From Fretibacterium sp. (GTDB lineage Bacteria > Synergistota > Synergistia > Synergistales > Aminobacteriaceae), in NCBI GenBank assembly GCA_024695065.1, contig JAILIX010000038.1:24031-88030 (forward strand): 64,000 nucleotides of DNA, read 5' to 3'. The notes beneath the pieces were generated by a model. It saw only the letters and a list, made by a program, of their open reading frames with translations. It was not told the DNA's origin and did not search any database. This document shows, piece after piece, positions 20,228-29,022 of this stretch; the stretch's first letter is position 1; every line of letters starts with the position of its first letter. Made by a program: the position numbers and the translations under genes.

Positions 20228-21901
20228 TTACCTCTTCCGTAAAAGGATAGAAGCCATGAGGGCTATCGCTAATGCGACGAATCCCGCGTCACACCCGCCG
20301 CCGCTTGTCGTGTTTTTGGACGCCGCTGCGGCCAGCCTGACCTCGCCCGTCTGGACGGAGAACTTGCCGTCCTTGCTCTGGCAGGTGACTTTGCACGCCA
20401 CGCCGGGGAAGCTCACCGCGTTGCCGTTGGTGTCCTTCAGCTTTAAAACGTTAAGCTCCATTTTTCCATCTGTTCCGGCCTCAAGAACATAGGGGCCCTT
20501 TATCTCCTCTGCCAGGTTTGCGGCGACGCTGAGGAGCGAGATGATGTTAACCCAGACGTAGAACACAATCCCGGGCGCAGGCTTTGTCCCATCGGGGAGC
20601 GTGATGTTGATGGTGATGGAGGACCAGTTCGCCGCCGGCGTTTGGGGCATGTCCTGCTCGATGTCAGCGCTGGTGTTGAAGTTGCCCGTCGGCATGATGG
20701 GGGTAGTGTCGGAATTGTAGACTACAAGATCAGTTCCCGCGTTTCCGCCAAGGTCCCCCTCCGTAAAGGTCTTCAGCAGCTCGGGTTTTGTGGTGTTCTG
20801 ACAATCAAAAGCGAAAATGTACGTAGTTGGGTAATCAACCTGCATATAGAGTATTTTGCTGCCATCGTCCCAGAGCAGAGCCCTGTACTCAGCGTGCGCG
20901 TCGGAGCCGAGTGGGAAGTCGTAGAATTTTTTGACTCCCGCCGTCTCGCTCCAATGGTAAATGGCCTTCGGGTTCTTCCCCATCTCTGGACCGTTCACAG
21001 CCGTCAGGAAATACAACCCACCCCGTCCGTCCGGGCAGAGGGAATGGACAAAACAGCCTTCATCGATATTCGATGATTCGACAATTGTAGTCTGAGTCTC
21101 GCCGTTGGTGATGAGGTCAATGCCCGTCGTGTCCCAGTTGGGCTTATAACCCACAGCTACCTTACCCTCGTTGGCTGCAGTCATCCGCCCATACGCACTA
21201 CGCCCTTTCAACTCAAAACATTCCCGCTCAGATTTTAAATCCTTATCCAATAGATGCAGGGATTGTACTGCGTATGTACCTTCATCATCGAGAACATACA
21301 CTATGTCTTTATTGATAAGACAGTCATGACCGAAGCTGCCATTCAGACCAAGGCCATCACGGGGAGCCTCTACCTTCCAGGCTACCGGGCCAATTTTGAC
21401 CAATGCGGATCTTTTATCCCCAGTATATAAATTGTAGGGAGACACAGTTTGAGCGAACAGACTGCTGCCGGAGGCGCTAATCATACGTAATTTTCCTAAA
21501 TTGAAATCACTTATGTTACGTTCCTTCGTGTCGATGGTCGCTGAAAAACCCTTTGCGGGGTTGTAGACAGCGACAGAGGAGGCATACGAGTACTCTGGGG
21601 ACTCTGGCTCGGAATAAAAATCTTTACTTACAACCGCGATAAGGGGTTTGCCATCATATGTAATGGAATAAGGGTGAATTTCAAAATTAAAAGAGACAAG
21701 CGCCTTCTCGACCTTAAAAGCGCCATTTTCATAGGAAATACGCTCTATAACCGTAACTGATTGGTTATCTTCCTCATGACAGGGATAAAGAAGATCCGCC
21801 GACGCCGCGCCGCAGATACAAAGGAGCAGGGCACAGACCGCAAATGTCCTCCCTAATCGGGCAAAACTATACCCCCAATATCTTTCAGCAGTAATTTTCA
21901 C
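20228..21901 (-). CDS. Exported protein with a Synerg-CTERM sorting tail
   Basis: No enzyme family recognised. The frame stays open to 22417, but that extension has no family-like sequence and overlaps the toxin-antitoxin remnant. GTG at 21901 puts a clear signal peptide at the start (RTFAVCALLLCICGAASA, cleavage near residue 35). The roughly 450-residue middle has repeated blocks that look like beta-propeller blades (VLDDEGTYAVQSLHLLDKD, GRGGLYFLTAVNG). The last 27 residues are TTSGGGCDAG, a hydrophobic segment and RKR, matching what I recall as the Synerg-CTERM signal of Synergistota. Likely surface-attached. The Shine-Dalgarno before the GTG is weak, so the exact start is uncertain. Confidence 0.75.
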   Translation of the reverse strand: MKITAERYWGYSFARLGRTFAVCALLLCICGAASADLLYPCHEEDNQSVTVIERISYENGAFKVEKALVSFNFEIHPYSITYDGKPLIAVVSKDFYSEPESPEYSYASSVAVYNPAKGFSATIDTKERNISDFNLGKLRMISASGSSLFAQTVSPYNLYTGDKRSALVKIGPVAWKVEAPRDGLGLNGSFGHDCLINKDIVYVLDDEGTYAVQSLHLLDKDLKSERECFELKGRSAYGRMTAANEGKVAVGYKPNWDTTGIDLITNGETQTTIVESSNIDEGCFVHSLCPDGRGGLYFLTAVNGPEMGKNPKAIYHWSETAGVKKFYDFPLGSDAHAEYRALLWDDGSKILYMQVDYPTTYIFAFDCQNTTKPELLKTFTEGDLGGNAGTDLVVYNSDTTPIMPTGNFNTSADIEQDMPQTPAANWSSITINITLPDGTKPAPGIVFYVWVNIISLLSVAANLAEEIKGPYVLEAGTDGKMELNVLKLKDTNGNAVSFPGVACKVTCQSKDGKFSVQTGEVRLAAAASKNTTSGGGCDAGFVALAIALMASILLRKR

Positions 21902-21973
21902 TGCTATCCATATACTTTCTGCATAAGAATAAAATTTATTCAATTCCGCGGAGGGGTTTTGCCAAATTCTGCC

Positions 21974-22002
21974 TTGTCGGGCCCACTCCAACAGGGTAAA
22001 AT
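21974..22002 (+). promoter_or_regulatory. Candidate promoter of the toxin-antitoxin remnant
   Basis: TTGTCG (21974-21979), 17 bases, then TAAAAT (21997-22002), 35 bases ahead of the antitoxin ATG. It lies divergently just upstream of the Synerg-CTERM gene. Confidence 0.45.
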
Positions 22003-22036
22003 TATGCTGAAGGGGAATGAAGGAGGGCGTGGCATC

Positions 22037-22258
22037 ATGACAGTAGCCTTTGAACTGAGTGCGGGAGATACAAAATTCGTCGAGAGATGGGCAGCGGACA
22101 AGCAGATGAGCATATCTGATCTGGCCCGTCAAATGTTCCTGGAGAGAATTGAGGAAGAGAGGGACTTGCAGCTTTAACGGCAAGCACGTGCGGAGTATGA
22201 GGCTGACCCTGTGACGTACACTCACAAGGAAATACGTAAGATATTGGATTGGGATTGA
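22037..22258 (+). pseudogene. RelB/DUF6290-type antitoxin with a premature stop
   Basis: ATG at 22037 follows AGGAGGG. The frame reads a ribbon-helix-helix start (MTVAFELSAGDTKFVERW...MSISDLARQMFLERI) and meets TAA at 22175-22177 after 46 codons. Past the TAA the same frame continues without a break as RQARAEYEADPVTYTHKEI to TGA at 22256-22258. The ADPVTYTHKEI stretch is the expected toxin-binding tail of this antitoxin family, so the TAA is a nonsense change inside an otherwise intact gene. The truncated product would keep the DNA-binding half and lose the toxin-neutralising half. The final TGA overlaps the toxin start (TGATG), as in intact pairs. Confidence 0.8.
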
Positions 22259-22525
22259 TGCTTTACTCCGTAGAGTATACAAAACGGGCAGCAAGGGAGT
22301 TACGCAAGTCAGATAAAAACATCCGGCTGCGTATCTATGAATGGATTGATAAAAATCTGAATGACTGTGAAAACCCACGGCTGCATGGCAAGCGCTGGCC
22401 GGAAATCTCAGGGACAATGGAGTTATCTAATTGGAGAATATCGTATTATCACGGAAATCCACGACGCTGAAATCCTTGTTATGGCAGTGACCGTGGGGCA
22501 CAGGCGAAAATTTTACGAAAGGTGA
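22258..22525 (+). pseudogene. RelE-type toxin remnant with two frameshifts
   Basis: From ATG 22258 the frame reads MLYSVEYTKRAARELRKSD and NPRLHGK, typical of RelE-family mRNA interferases, then goes off at about 22394 and stops early at 22470. Restoring one G after AAG near 22394 and one G in the GGG run near 22411 gives KALAGNLRGQWSY, IGEYRIITEIHD and VTVGHRRKFYER ending at TGA 22523-22525, a complete RelE C-terminus. Two single-base deletions therefore explain the break. With the nonsense codon in the partner antitoxin the module is dead, unless these are sequencing errors. dprA starts four bases later. Confidence 0.8.
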
Positions 22526-22529
22526 CAGC

Positions 22530-23639
22530 ATGAACTCAAAACTCAGAGCTGCCTTGCTGATGAACGCCGCGCGGGCATCACTGGAAACGTTCACAAAGCT
22601 CTGTAAGGATTACGGCCCGGAGGCACTGTCCGACGGCGGCGAAAAGCTGTGGCAGGAACTTGGGCTTCGATCCTCGACGCAGGCCAGACTGGACGAGCTG
22701 CTTCGCCAGCGGGACTGGCCGGAACGGGAGCTTGAGCGTGCGGAGAAGTTTGGCGCGCGCTTTCTGTCTGTGGATGACGCAGAGTATCCTCAGCGGCTGA
22801 AGGACACTGCACAGCCGCCCATCGGTCTCTACGTGAAGGGACCTGCAGACCTCTCCGCCCCATCGGTGGCGGTCGTGGGAACACGGCGATGCAGCCCTTA
22901 CGGGAAGTCCGTGGCGGAGGGAGTGGGGCGTGCGCTGGCCAGTGCCGGATTTCCCCTTATCAGCGGCGGAGCGCGCGGCATTGACGCTGCCGGACACCGG
23001 GGATGCCTCTCCAGAGGAGGCGTTACGGTGGCCATTTTCGGCACAGGAATCGATCGCACCTATCCGATGGAACACCGTGAGCTTTTTCACCAGATAGCAG
23101 AACAGGGGGCCTTGGTTTCGGAATATCCCATTGGGGTCAGTGGTGACCCCTGGCACTTCCCCGAGCGCAACCGCCTCATCGTCGGCATAGCCAGCAGAAC
23201 CGTCGTGGTGGAATCCCCGGATGACGGCGGGGCGATGATCACCGCACGGCTGGCACTGGACATCGGCCGCGAGGTCTGGTGCGTTCCCGGGCATATCACG
23301 GAGACAGTATGCTGCGGCACCAATCATCTGATCCGCGACGGGGCACAGCCTTTAGTTGATATTGAAGAGTTTATACAGTGCATCTCGGGACATTACGGCC
23401 AATTGATGCTGGATCTGTCCCCACAGGAAGAAAACTCCCCCAAACCAGCCGCTCCTGAACTTACGACGGATGAAAAATTGCTGCTGGCACTGCTCCAGCG
23501 GCAAGGCAGTGTAACGATGGATGACCTTCTTGCGGAAAGCGGTTTGAGCTTCCCCGTACTCCAAACGTGCCTGATGACACTCTCAGCCAACGGGCTTGCC
23601 ATTTCCAGCGGTCCTGGGCGTTTTTCAGCCTCAGCCTGA
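22530..23639 (+). CDS. dprA: DNA-processing protein DprA
   Basis: Binds incoming single-stranded DNA and loads RecA during natural transformation. The 369-residue protein has an N-terminal SAM-like helical region, the Rossmann core (VAVVGTRRCSPYG, ISGGARGIDAAGHRG, FGTGIDRTYP, EYPIG, FPERNRLIVG, DGGAMITARLALDIGREV) and a C-terminal winged-helix domain (TTDEKLLLALLQRQGSVTMDDL). AAGGTGAC precedes the ATG. It converges on cbiG with a nine-base overlap. With the pilin and GspF genes it is compatible with competence, which remains unproven. Confidence 0.95.
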   Translation: MNSKLRAALLMNAARASLETFTKLCKDYGPEALSDGGEKLWQELGLRSSTQARLDELLRQRDWPERELERAEKFGARFLSVDDAEYPQRLKDTAQPPIGLYVKGPADLSAPSVAVVGTRRCSPYGKSVAEGVGRALASAGFPLISGGARGIDAAGHRGCLSRGGVTVAIFGTGIDRTYPMEHRELFHQIAEQGALVSEYPIGVSGDPWHFPERNRLIVGIASRTVVVESPDDGGAMITARLALDIGREVWCVPGHITETVCCGTNHLIRDGAQPLVDIEEFIQCISGHYGQLMLDLSPQEENSPKPAAPELTTDEKLLLALLQRQGSVTMDDLLAESGLSFPVLQTCLMTLSANGLAISSGPGRFSASA

Positions 23640-24590
23640 TTGACAAAACCGCCGCCGGGCCAGGGCAAAGGTCATGCCCGGATAACGCGATTTGCTCCTG
23701 AGCAGGACCGCCTCTCTTCCCGCAGCCCGAACTGCAGCGCGTTCGCAAACGTTGTCCACCCCTGTAATCTTCAGCACGCGCTCCGAGGCAGAGAAGGTCC
23801 CCTCCACAGACTGAAGATCCTCTGCGCTGAAGGTGAGAAACGGAACATCGTACTGTTCCGCTAAAGCAATGAGCGCGGGTTCAGCAGCCTTTAAATCAAT
23901 GGACGCCACCGCGCAGAGAGACAGAGGCGAAACGCCCGCCCCATCAAGAAAATCCGACGCCGCGTTCTCCAGCGCATGGAGTTCCGTGCCGCGCTTGCAG
24001 CCCACTCCCAATACCAGGATACGCGGCCTCAGCCACAGCGTCGCGGGCCATGGAGCTGGCTGAAGCTGATCTGTGACGGCCACTCCGACGGACCTTCCCT
24101 CCAGGACAGCCGCGGATATTTCTTTTATATTTCTGGGATTTTCAATGGTGCAGTTATTCCTGACCGCCCACTCATCCACCGCCACGAGACTGTTGACATC
24201 CGTCGCAGTGGTTATGACGGCTTTCCCTCCGGTGATTGCAGCAATACGCCGGGCGAGTTCATTGGCACCGCCAATGTGTCCGGACAAGAGCGGGATAACA
24301 AAGCTCCCCCTCTCGTCCACCACTGCAACCGCAGGATCCTCCGTCTTGGTCCGGATGTGCTGCGCAATAGCGCGGACGGCAATTCCGCAGGCACAGACAA
24401 ACACCATCGCCCCCGCCTTGTGGAACCACTGTCCGGCCCACTCCCCAACAGGCTCACTCAAAAGCTCAGTCCTCTCAGAAAGGCAGCGCTCCGGCACAAA
24501 GACCCGGCCTCCCAGCGTCTCTGCCAGCCGGAGGGCCAGTTCTGCCCCTGCACGGGTAAAGGCCGTAAGGACAATGGGGCCCCCCTTCAC
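23631..24590 (-). CDS. cbiG: Cobalt-precorrin 5A hydrolase
   Basis: Opens the delta-lactone ring and releases the two-carbon fragment in the anaerobic cobalamin pathway. The 319-residue protein has the N-terminal CbiG domain (VFVCACGIAVRAIAQHI, KTEDPAVAVVDERGSFVIPLLSGHIGGANELAR), the central linker, and the C-terminal CobE-like domain (ILVLGVGCKRGTE). Overlaps cbiF by four bases. Its presence shows the oxygen-independent route, consistent with an anaerobe. Confidence 0.93.
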   Translation of the reverse strand: MKGGPIVLTAFTRAGAELALRLAETLGGRVFVPERCLSERTELLSEPVGEWAGQWFHKAGAMVFVCACGIAVRAIAQHIRTKTEDPAVAVVDERGSFVIPLLSGHIGGANELARRIAAITGGKAVITTATDVNSLVAVDEWAVRNNCTIENPRNIKEISAAVLEGRSVGVAVTDQLQPAPWPATLWLRPRILVLGVGCKRGTELHALENAASDFLDGAGVSPLSLCAVASIDLKAAEPALIALAEQYDVPFLTFSAEDLQSVEGTFSASERVLKITGVDNVCERAAVRAAGREAVLLRSKSRYPGMTFALARRRFCQSG

Positions 24591-25351
24591 TCTGCCCCCT
24601 CCCGGGCTTTCCTGTACCCATGGGAGAACCCGGCGTCGTAGAGCTTCGACAATTCGTACTCATCACCCAGAAAATTTCCAACCAGCACAAGAGCCGTCCG
24701 GGAAATCCCTGCCTTTTCAGCCAGTAACGGCAGATTCGAGAGCGTCCCGTGCAGTACGCGCTCATCCGGCCAGGAGGCACGATAGGCCAACACCGCCGGA
24801 GTCTCCGGGGGATATCCGCCCATGATGAGTTCCGCGCAAAGGGCCTTCAACATCCCAGATGAAAGGAAAAGTACCATCGAAGCTTTGTGCGCAGCCAGGG
24901 AACGGATGGACTCGCGTTCCGGCACGGGGGTCCGCCCCTCCATTCGGCTGATGATTACAGTTTGACTGACTCCCGGCAGTGTGTACTCCGCCGGAACCGC
25001 CGCCGCCGCCGCGCAGAAGGAGCTCACGCCCGGCACGACCTCAAAGGGCACTCCCGAAGCGCGAAGCCTGTCCATTTGTTCACGTATAGCCCCATAGAGG
25101 GAGGGGTCCCCTGTATGAAGCCGTATCGTCAGGAGTCCGCGGTGGTATCCATCCAGAAGCCGTTCCAGCACCTCCTCCAGAGTCATGGAGGCGCTGTCGC
25201 AGATTTCGCAGTCCGCCGGGGCATAATCCAGCAGCGCAGGGTTGACGAGAGAACCGGCGTAAATAATCATCCCCGCCCTGCGAAGGAGTTCTGCTCCACG
25301 TACAGTGATGAGATCCGGCGCGCCGGGACCGGCCCCGATAAAATAAATCAT
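24587..25351 (-). CDS. cbiF: Cobalt-precorrin-4 C11-methyltransferase
   Basis: SAM-dependent methylation at C11 of the corrin ring. The 254-residue protein has the tetrapyrrole methylase pattern: YFIGAGPGAPDLITVRGAELL, YAGSLV, IRLHTGDPSLYGAIREQ, VVPGVSSFCAAAAAV and LPGVSQTVIISRMEGRTPVP, which fits CbiF/CobM specifically. Middle gene of cbiET-cbiF-cbiG, overlapping both neighbours by four bases. Confidence 0.93.
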   Translation of the reverse strand: MIYFIGAGPGAPDLITVRGAELLRRAGMIIYAGSLVNPALLDYAPADCEICDSASMTLEEVLERLLDGYHRGLLTIRLHTGDPSLYGAIREQMDRLRASGVPFEVVPGVSSFCAAAAAVPAEYTLPGVSQTVIISRMEGRTPVPERESIRSLAAHKASMVLFLSSGMLKALCAELIMGGYPPETPAVLAYRASWPDERVLHGTLSNLPLLAEKAGISRTALVLVGNFLGDEYELSKLYDAGFSHGYRKAREGAE

Positions 25352-26628
25352 TCTCCCGCCTCCTCGGAATGGGGATAAGAGTCCGCACAGAGCAGCGTCA
25401 CAGGGTTGCGCGCAGCCATGAGGAGATTCCTGCCCAACGGGCGCGACACTGAGACAGCTATCTGCACAGCCTCAAGGTTTTCCCATGGGTCACTGCTTAA
25501 AAGCGCGGTGGCTTTAGCTAAGGTCCCCAGCGTTACAGCTGAAATCAGAACACGGACGGGGACTTTCATGTCTGCAAGGCTGGACAGGACATCCCCAAGT
25601 TCTCCACCACTCCCACCGATAAATACATGAGTCGGAACAGGTAATTCCTTTATCAGAGAAGACACTCGTCCCGCATGAACAGTCAGGTTGTGCAGCCGGA
25701 ACTTCGTTCGGTTCCGTTCAATCAGCTCCAACGCTGCCGGTGCGCACTCAATGGCATGAACTTCCGAGTCAGGGCAATCCAATGCGGCAGAAGCCGCCAC
25801 CGATCCCGTCCCCGCTCCAACGTCCCACAAAACCGTACCGGGGGTCAGATCCAGGCGCTCAAGAATGGCCGCGCGGACCTCCCCATGGGTCATCGGAACA
25901 TTTCCCCGCTCAAAATCCACATCCCTGAGATGTCTGGGCGATATCCATGGTTCCGGGTTTCTTACCAGCAACAGCGAGAGCGGGTCATAGTCCCGGGACA
26001 TGAGCTCTTTTGGGGTCCCACAGGTCACGCGCTGGTCCGGGTAACTCAGGCGTTCCCCCACTGCCGCCTCGACCCGCCTCCCCAGATCTCCCACTGCTTC
26101 TGACAGTTTTTCACAAGCCCAGCGAGGCGAACACTCTTCTCCGCAGAAAAGAACCGTCAGCCGACTGCGCTCGACAGTGTTCAGGAACCTGTGGGCAAAA
26201 AGAGGACGGCCGTGTCCTGAAAGAACAGCCGCATCCTGCCACGTCTCACCGACAGCGGCGCAGAGGCACTGAAGTGAACTGACTCCAGGGAGAACCCGAA
26301 GCGGCACACCGGGGAAATGTCTCATGAGCAAAGGGAGAAGGCTGTAAAGTCCAGGATCACCGGATACCAGTACAACGACGCTGCCTTCCTGAGCTTCCAT
26401 CTTATCAAACGTTGTCCTGAAGCCGCCCAGCGTGATGATGTTGGGATGTCCCTCCGCAAGGGACAAATGCCGCGGGGCCGCAACAACACAGTCCGCCACG
26501 CGGATAACCGCCCGCACAGCCGATGTTGTCTGTTCCTCTGCACCGGGCCCCACTCCGGCAACAATCAGCTCACGCAACGCTGCGCCCCCTTTCTGCGGCG
26601 ATACCGTGCTCTCAAGCCGCCTTTCCAA
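25348..26628 (-). CDS. cbiET: Cobalt-precorrin-6Y/7 C5,C15-methyltransferase and decarboxylase, CbiE-CbiT fusion
   Basis: Two domains in 426 residues. The N-terminal CbiE methylase has LIVAGVGPGAEEQTT, VLVSGDPGLYSLLP and VLPGVSSLQCLCAAVG. From about residue 235 the CbiT domain has MTHGEVRAAILERLDL, VLWDVGAGTGSVAASAAL and FIGGSGGELGDVL. Together they methylate C5 and C15 and decarboxylate the acetate side chain. The start is uncertain: TTG at 26628 has AGGAAG upstream, and TTG at 26577 has AAAGGGGG seven bases ahead and would begin right before the methylase fold. No cobalamin riboswitch is seen in the 100 bases before the gene. Confidence 0.9.
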   Translation of the reverse strand: MERRLESTVSPQKGGAALRELIVAGVGPGAEEQTTSAVRAVIRVADCVVAAPRHLSLAEGHPNIITLGGFRTTFDKMEAQEGSVVVLVSGDPGLYSLLPLLMRHFPGVPLRVLPGVSSLQCLCAAVGETWQDAAVLSGHGRPLFAHRFLNTVERSRLTVLFCGEECSPRWACEKLSEAVGDLGRRVEAAVGERLSYPDQRVTCGTPKELMSRDYDPLSLLLVRNPEPWISPRHLRDVDFERGNVPMTHGEVRAAILERLDLTPGTVLWDVGAGTGSVAASAALDCPDSEVHAIECAPAALELIERNRTKFRLHNLTVHAGRVSSLIKELPVPTHVFIGGSGGELGDVLSSLADMKVPVRVLISAVTLGTLAKATALLSSDPWENLEAVQIAVSVSRPLGRNLLMAARNPVTLLCADSYPHSEEAGE

Positions 26629-26731
26629 TCGCCTGCTTCCTGATTATCAGTATACAACAAAGGAGCTATGCCTATAATAGCAGGGGGGCAGAGGTTATAA
26701 TATATACATATCTTTTTGAGGGGTTGAGATT

Positions 26732-27742
26732 ATGAGCAGCCTGACGCTGGGCATTGAAACGAGCTGCGACGATACGGGCGTCGCCCTTTTGAAGGGGGAA
26801 AGGACCATTCTCTCCGAGCTCCTTTCCAGCCAGATTAAAGACCACGCACGATTTGGCGGCGTGGTGCCGGAGTTCGCCGCACGGAAACACCTGGAGAACC
26901 TCCTGCCCCTCGTGGACGCAGCACTGAAGGAGAGCGGGGTAAAGGGACAGGACCTTGATCTGATCGCCGTCACCTGCGGTCCGGGGCTCATGGGCTCCCT
27001 CATTGTCGGAGTGATGGCCGCGCGGGCCCTCTCTCAGGCGTGGGGCGTGCCGCTCATCGGAGTCAACCACCTTGAAGGTCATCTTTTCGCCCCTTTGGTG
27101 GACTCGGATGACCTTCGTCCGCCCTTCCTCTCGCTCATTGTCTCCGGCGGGCACACGGAAATCATACGGGTTGACGCGCTGGGACAGTATCAGCTGTTGG
27201 GAGAGACGCGCGACGACGCGGCAGGCGAGGCTTACGACAAGGCTGCGCGGGTTTTAGGGCTCCCCTACCCCGGCGGGCCGGAGATTGACAGACTCGCAAA
27301 GGAAGGCAATCCCCATGCGTTCGACTTTCCTGTTCCCTTTAAAAACACAAAGGACGTCGAGTTCAGCTTCAGCGGACTCAAGACGGCACTGCTCTGGCAG
27401 GTACGAAAAATCGGGAAAGAGGGCAAAGCAATTCCCCTGAACGACCTCTGCGCCTCCTTCCAGCGGGCTGTAACAGAAGCACTCCTCGCGAAGGTCGCCC
27501 TGGCCGTACAGCTCACAGGAATACGGCGCGTCGCGGCCTCCGGAGGAGTGGCGGCCAACAGTGCTCTGCGCGCGGCACTCACGGAATCAAAGGAATCACA
27601 GCAGTGGAAAGCCTGGCTTCCCCGTATCAGCCGCTGCACGGACAATGCCGTGATGATTGCTATGGCTGGCCGGTGCGCATGGGAGCGGGGCATCCGCAGC
27701 CCGGCTGACCTGTCACCGGATCCCTCGATGGAAATAGCATAA
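26732..27742 (+). CDS. tsaD: tRNA N6-adenosine threonylcarbamoyltransferase
   Basis: Transfers threonylcarbamoyl to A37 of ANN-decoding tRNAs, with TsaB and TsaE. The 336-residue protein has GIETSCDDTGVALL at the start, the metal-binding HLEGH near residue 112, LIVSGGHTEI, GEAYDKAARVLGLPYPGGP and ASGGVAANSALR. A purine-rich GAGGGGTTGAG precedes the ATG. It stands alone on the plus strand between two minus-strand operons. Confidence 0.97.
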   Translation: MSSLTLGIETSCDDTGVALLKGERTILSELLSSQIKDHARFGGVVPEFAARKHLENLLPLVDAALKESGVKGQDLDLIAVTCGPGLMGSLIVGVMAARALSQAWGVPLIGVNHLEGHLFAPLVDSDDLRPPFLSLIVSGGHTEIIRVDALGQYQLLGETRDDAAGEAYDKAARVLGLPYPGGPEIDRLAKEGNPHAFDFPVPFKNTKDVEFSFSGLKTALLWQVRKIGKEGKAIPLNDLCASFQRAVTEALLAKVALAVQLTGIRRVAASGGVAANSALRAALTESKESQQWKAWLPRISRCTDNAVMIAMAGRCAWERGIRSPADLSPDPSMEIA

Positions 27743-27776
27743 CGGAGCACATTCATATTACAGAGATTGTGCTCCG
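27743..27776. terminator. Stem-loop between convergent tsaD and the sugar kinase
   Basis: A nine-bp stem (27743-27751 with 27768-27776) with a 16-base loop starts right at the tsaD stop. Neither side has a good T run, so its role as a terminator is uncertain. Confidence 0.4.
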
Positions 27777-27814
27777 CAGGAAATTCTTATAAAAACCCGG
27801 ACAACTTCGACCGT

Positions 27815-29005
27815 TCAGCGGCGGGAGTCCTGAGCAAGTCCCCCCATATGTTCTGCGTTCAGTCCGTCTTTTCCACCCTGTCGGGCCCAGCCGCTGAGGA
27901 TCCTTTCCTTTAGCTCCTCCAGAGGTTTCAATCCGGACAAAGCATCCAGCGCTGCCACACAGCAGGCTCCTTCCGCCGCTGCGAGATGGAGGCACCATTC
28001 CAGAGAATACCCCTTCATCATGGCCGTGAGGAAAGCCCCAATGGCAGCGTCCCCCGCCCCGGTTCCGGACACGACAGCCTTTGGAACGAAACTCCTCTCA
28101 TAGATGGACTGTCCGTCAAAACCCTCAAACTTCAAGCCGGTTATTCCCCGAAGCATATCAAAGGCCCCGCTGCCCGCCGTCCGGCAATACATTCCGGCAA
28201 CTCCGCATTTAATGAGAGCCAGTTTGCATCCCATATCCAGCAGACGCTCCGCCAGAGGCATCACGTCCTCTCCAATGGAAAGGATTCGGGTGACATCTCC
28301 GCCCGCCGCCCTCTTCTGAAGTGCGTGATACCGGGGACGGTCCAGCATGAAGCAAATCTCCTCCATACTGGGCACAAAGAAATCCACATAAGGAAGGGTC
28401 TTCCTGAGGATTGTCTCCCAGTCCGCCTGTCCAGCCTCCGAAGCATCGTCCAGCGCGGCCATATCCAGAGAGGTGAGGCAACCTTTTTCCTTCACGCGGC
28501 GAAAAACCTCCGCCAGTTCCCTTCCACCGTCCTGATACATTCTTCGCATCAGGGGAGGATACCCAAAGTGAAACAGAAGGGCGCTCTCACAGGCCGCGTA
28601 ATCAATGTCCATCGCCGTGAATGCGTCGTTGGTTCCGGGGTTGTGGAGAAACACACGGTCAATGCCGGGAGGGGCAAGGACAACCGTGTAGGAGGTATCA
28701 GACGCCGGATCTGTTATCAGCGCTGCTGCGGCGTCATTTTGCTCCAGAAAATCACGGATTATGCGTCCCAGATGGTCGTCTCCGGTCTTTCCCATCAGCA
28801 TGACATCCGCGCCAAGGGATTTCATGGTCAGTCCCGTGTTTACCACCACGCCCCCCGGGTGAAAATAAGCCGGGCCTACATGGACCAGTTTTCCTGGAGT
28901 CAGGAAATCCTCAATACGATTCCCGGTTCCTGCGGAGGGGGAGATCATGGGCGGTGTGAAATCAACGCAGATATGCCCCGCTACAACGGCCTTTTTTTTC
29001 TTCAT
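27815..29005 (-). CDS. PfkB-family carbohydrate kinase
   Basis: A ribokinase-fold sugar or nucleoside kinase. The 396-residue protein has AGHICVDFTP near the start, the first PfkB signature region (GGVVVNTGLTMKSLGADV) and the second signature with the anion hole and catalytic Asp, GTGAGDAAIGAFLTAMM, near residue 320. It is longer than ribokinase (about 310), with an extended insert around residues 170-280, and the substrate cannot be predicted. It follows the nitroreductase-like gene by 17 bases. Confidence 0.82.
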   Translation of the reverse strand: MKKKKAVVAGHICVDFTPPMISPSAGTGNRIEDFLTPGKLVHVGPAYFHPGGVVVNTGLTMKSLGADVMLMGKTGDDHLGRIIRDFLEQNDAAAALITDPASDTSYTVVLAPPGIDRVFLHNPGTNDAFTAMDIDYAACESALLFHFGYPPLMRRMYQDGGRELAEVFRRVKEKGCLTSLDMAALDDASEAGQADWETILRKTLPYVDFFVPSMEEICFMLDRPRYHALQKRAAGGDVTRILSIGEDVMPLAERLLDMGCKLALIKCGVAGMYCRTAGSGAFDMLRGITGLKFEGFDGQSIYERSFVPKAVVSGTGAGDAAIGAFLTAMMKGYSLEWCLHLAAAEGACCVAALDALSGLKPLEELKERILSGWARQGGKDGLNAEHMGGLAQDSRR

Positions 29006-29022
29006 CAGGCGTTTTGTATCAG

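Noticed and set aside
21902..22417. N-terminal extension of the Synerg-CTERM gene to 22417
   Set aside because: The extension lacks a start signal, would bury the signal peptide inside the protein, and overlaps the toxin-antitoxin remnant on the other strand.
22258..22525. Programmed frameshifting in the toxin gene
   Set aside because: Two separate single-base losses are needed and neither lies at a slippery heptamer; decay is simpler.
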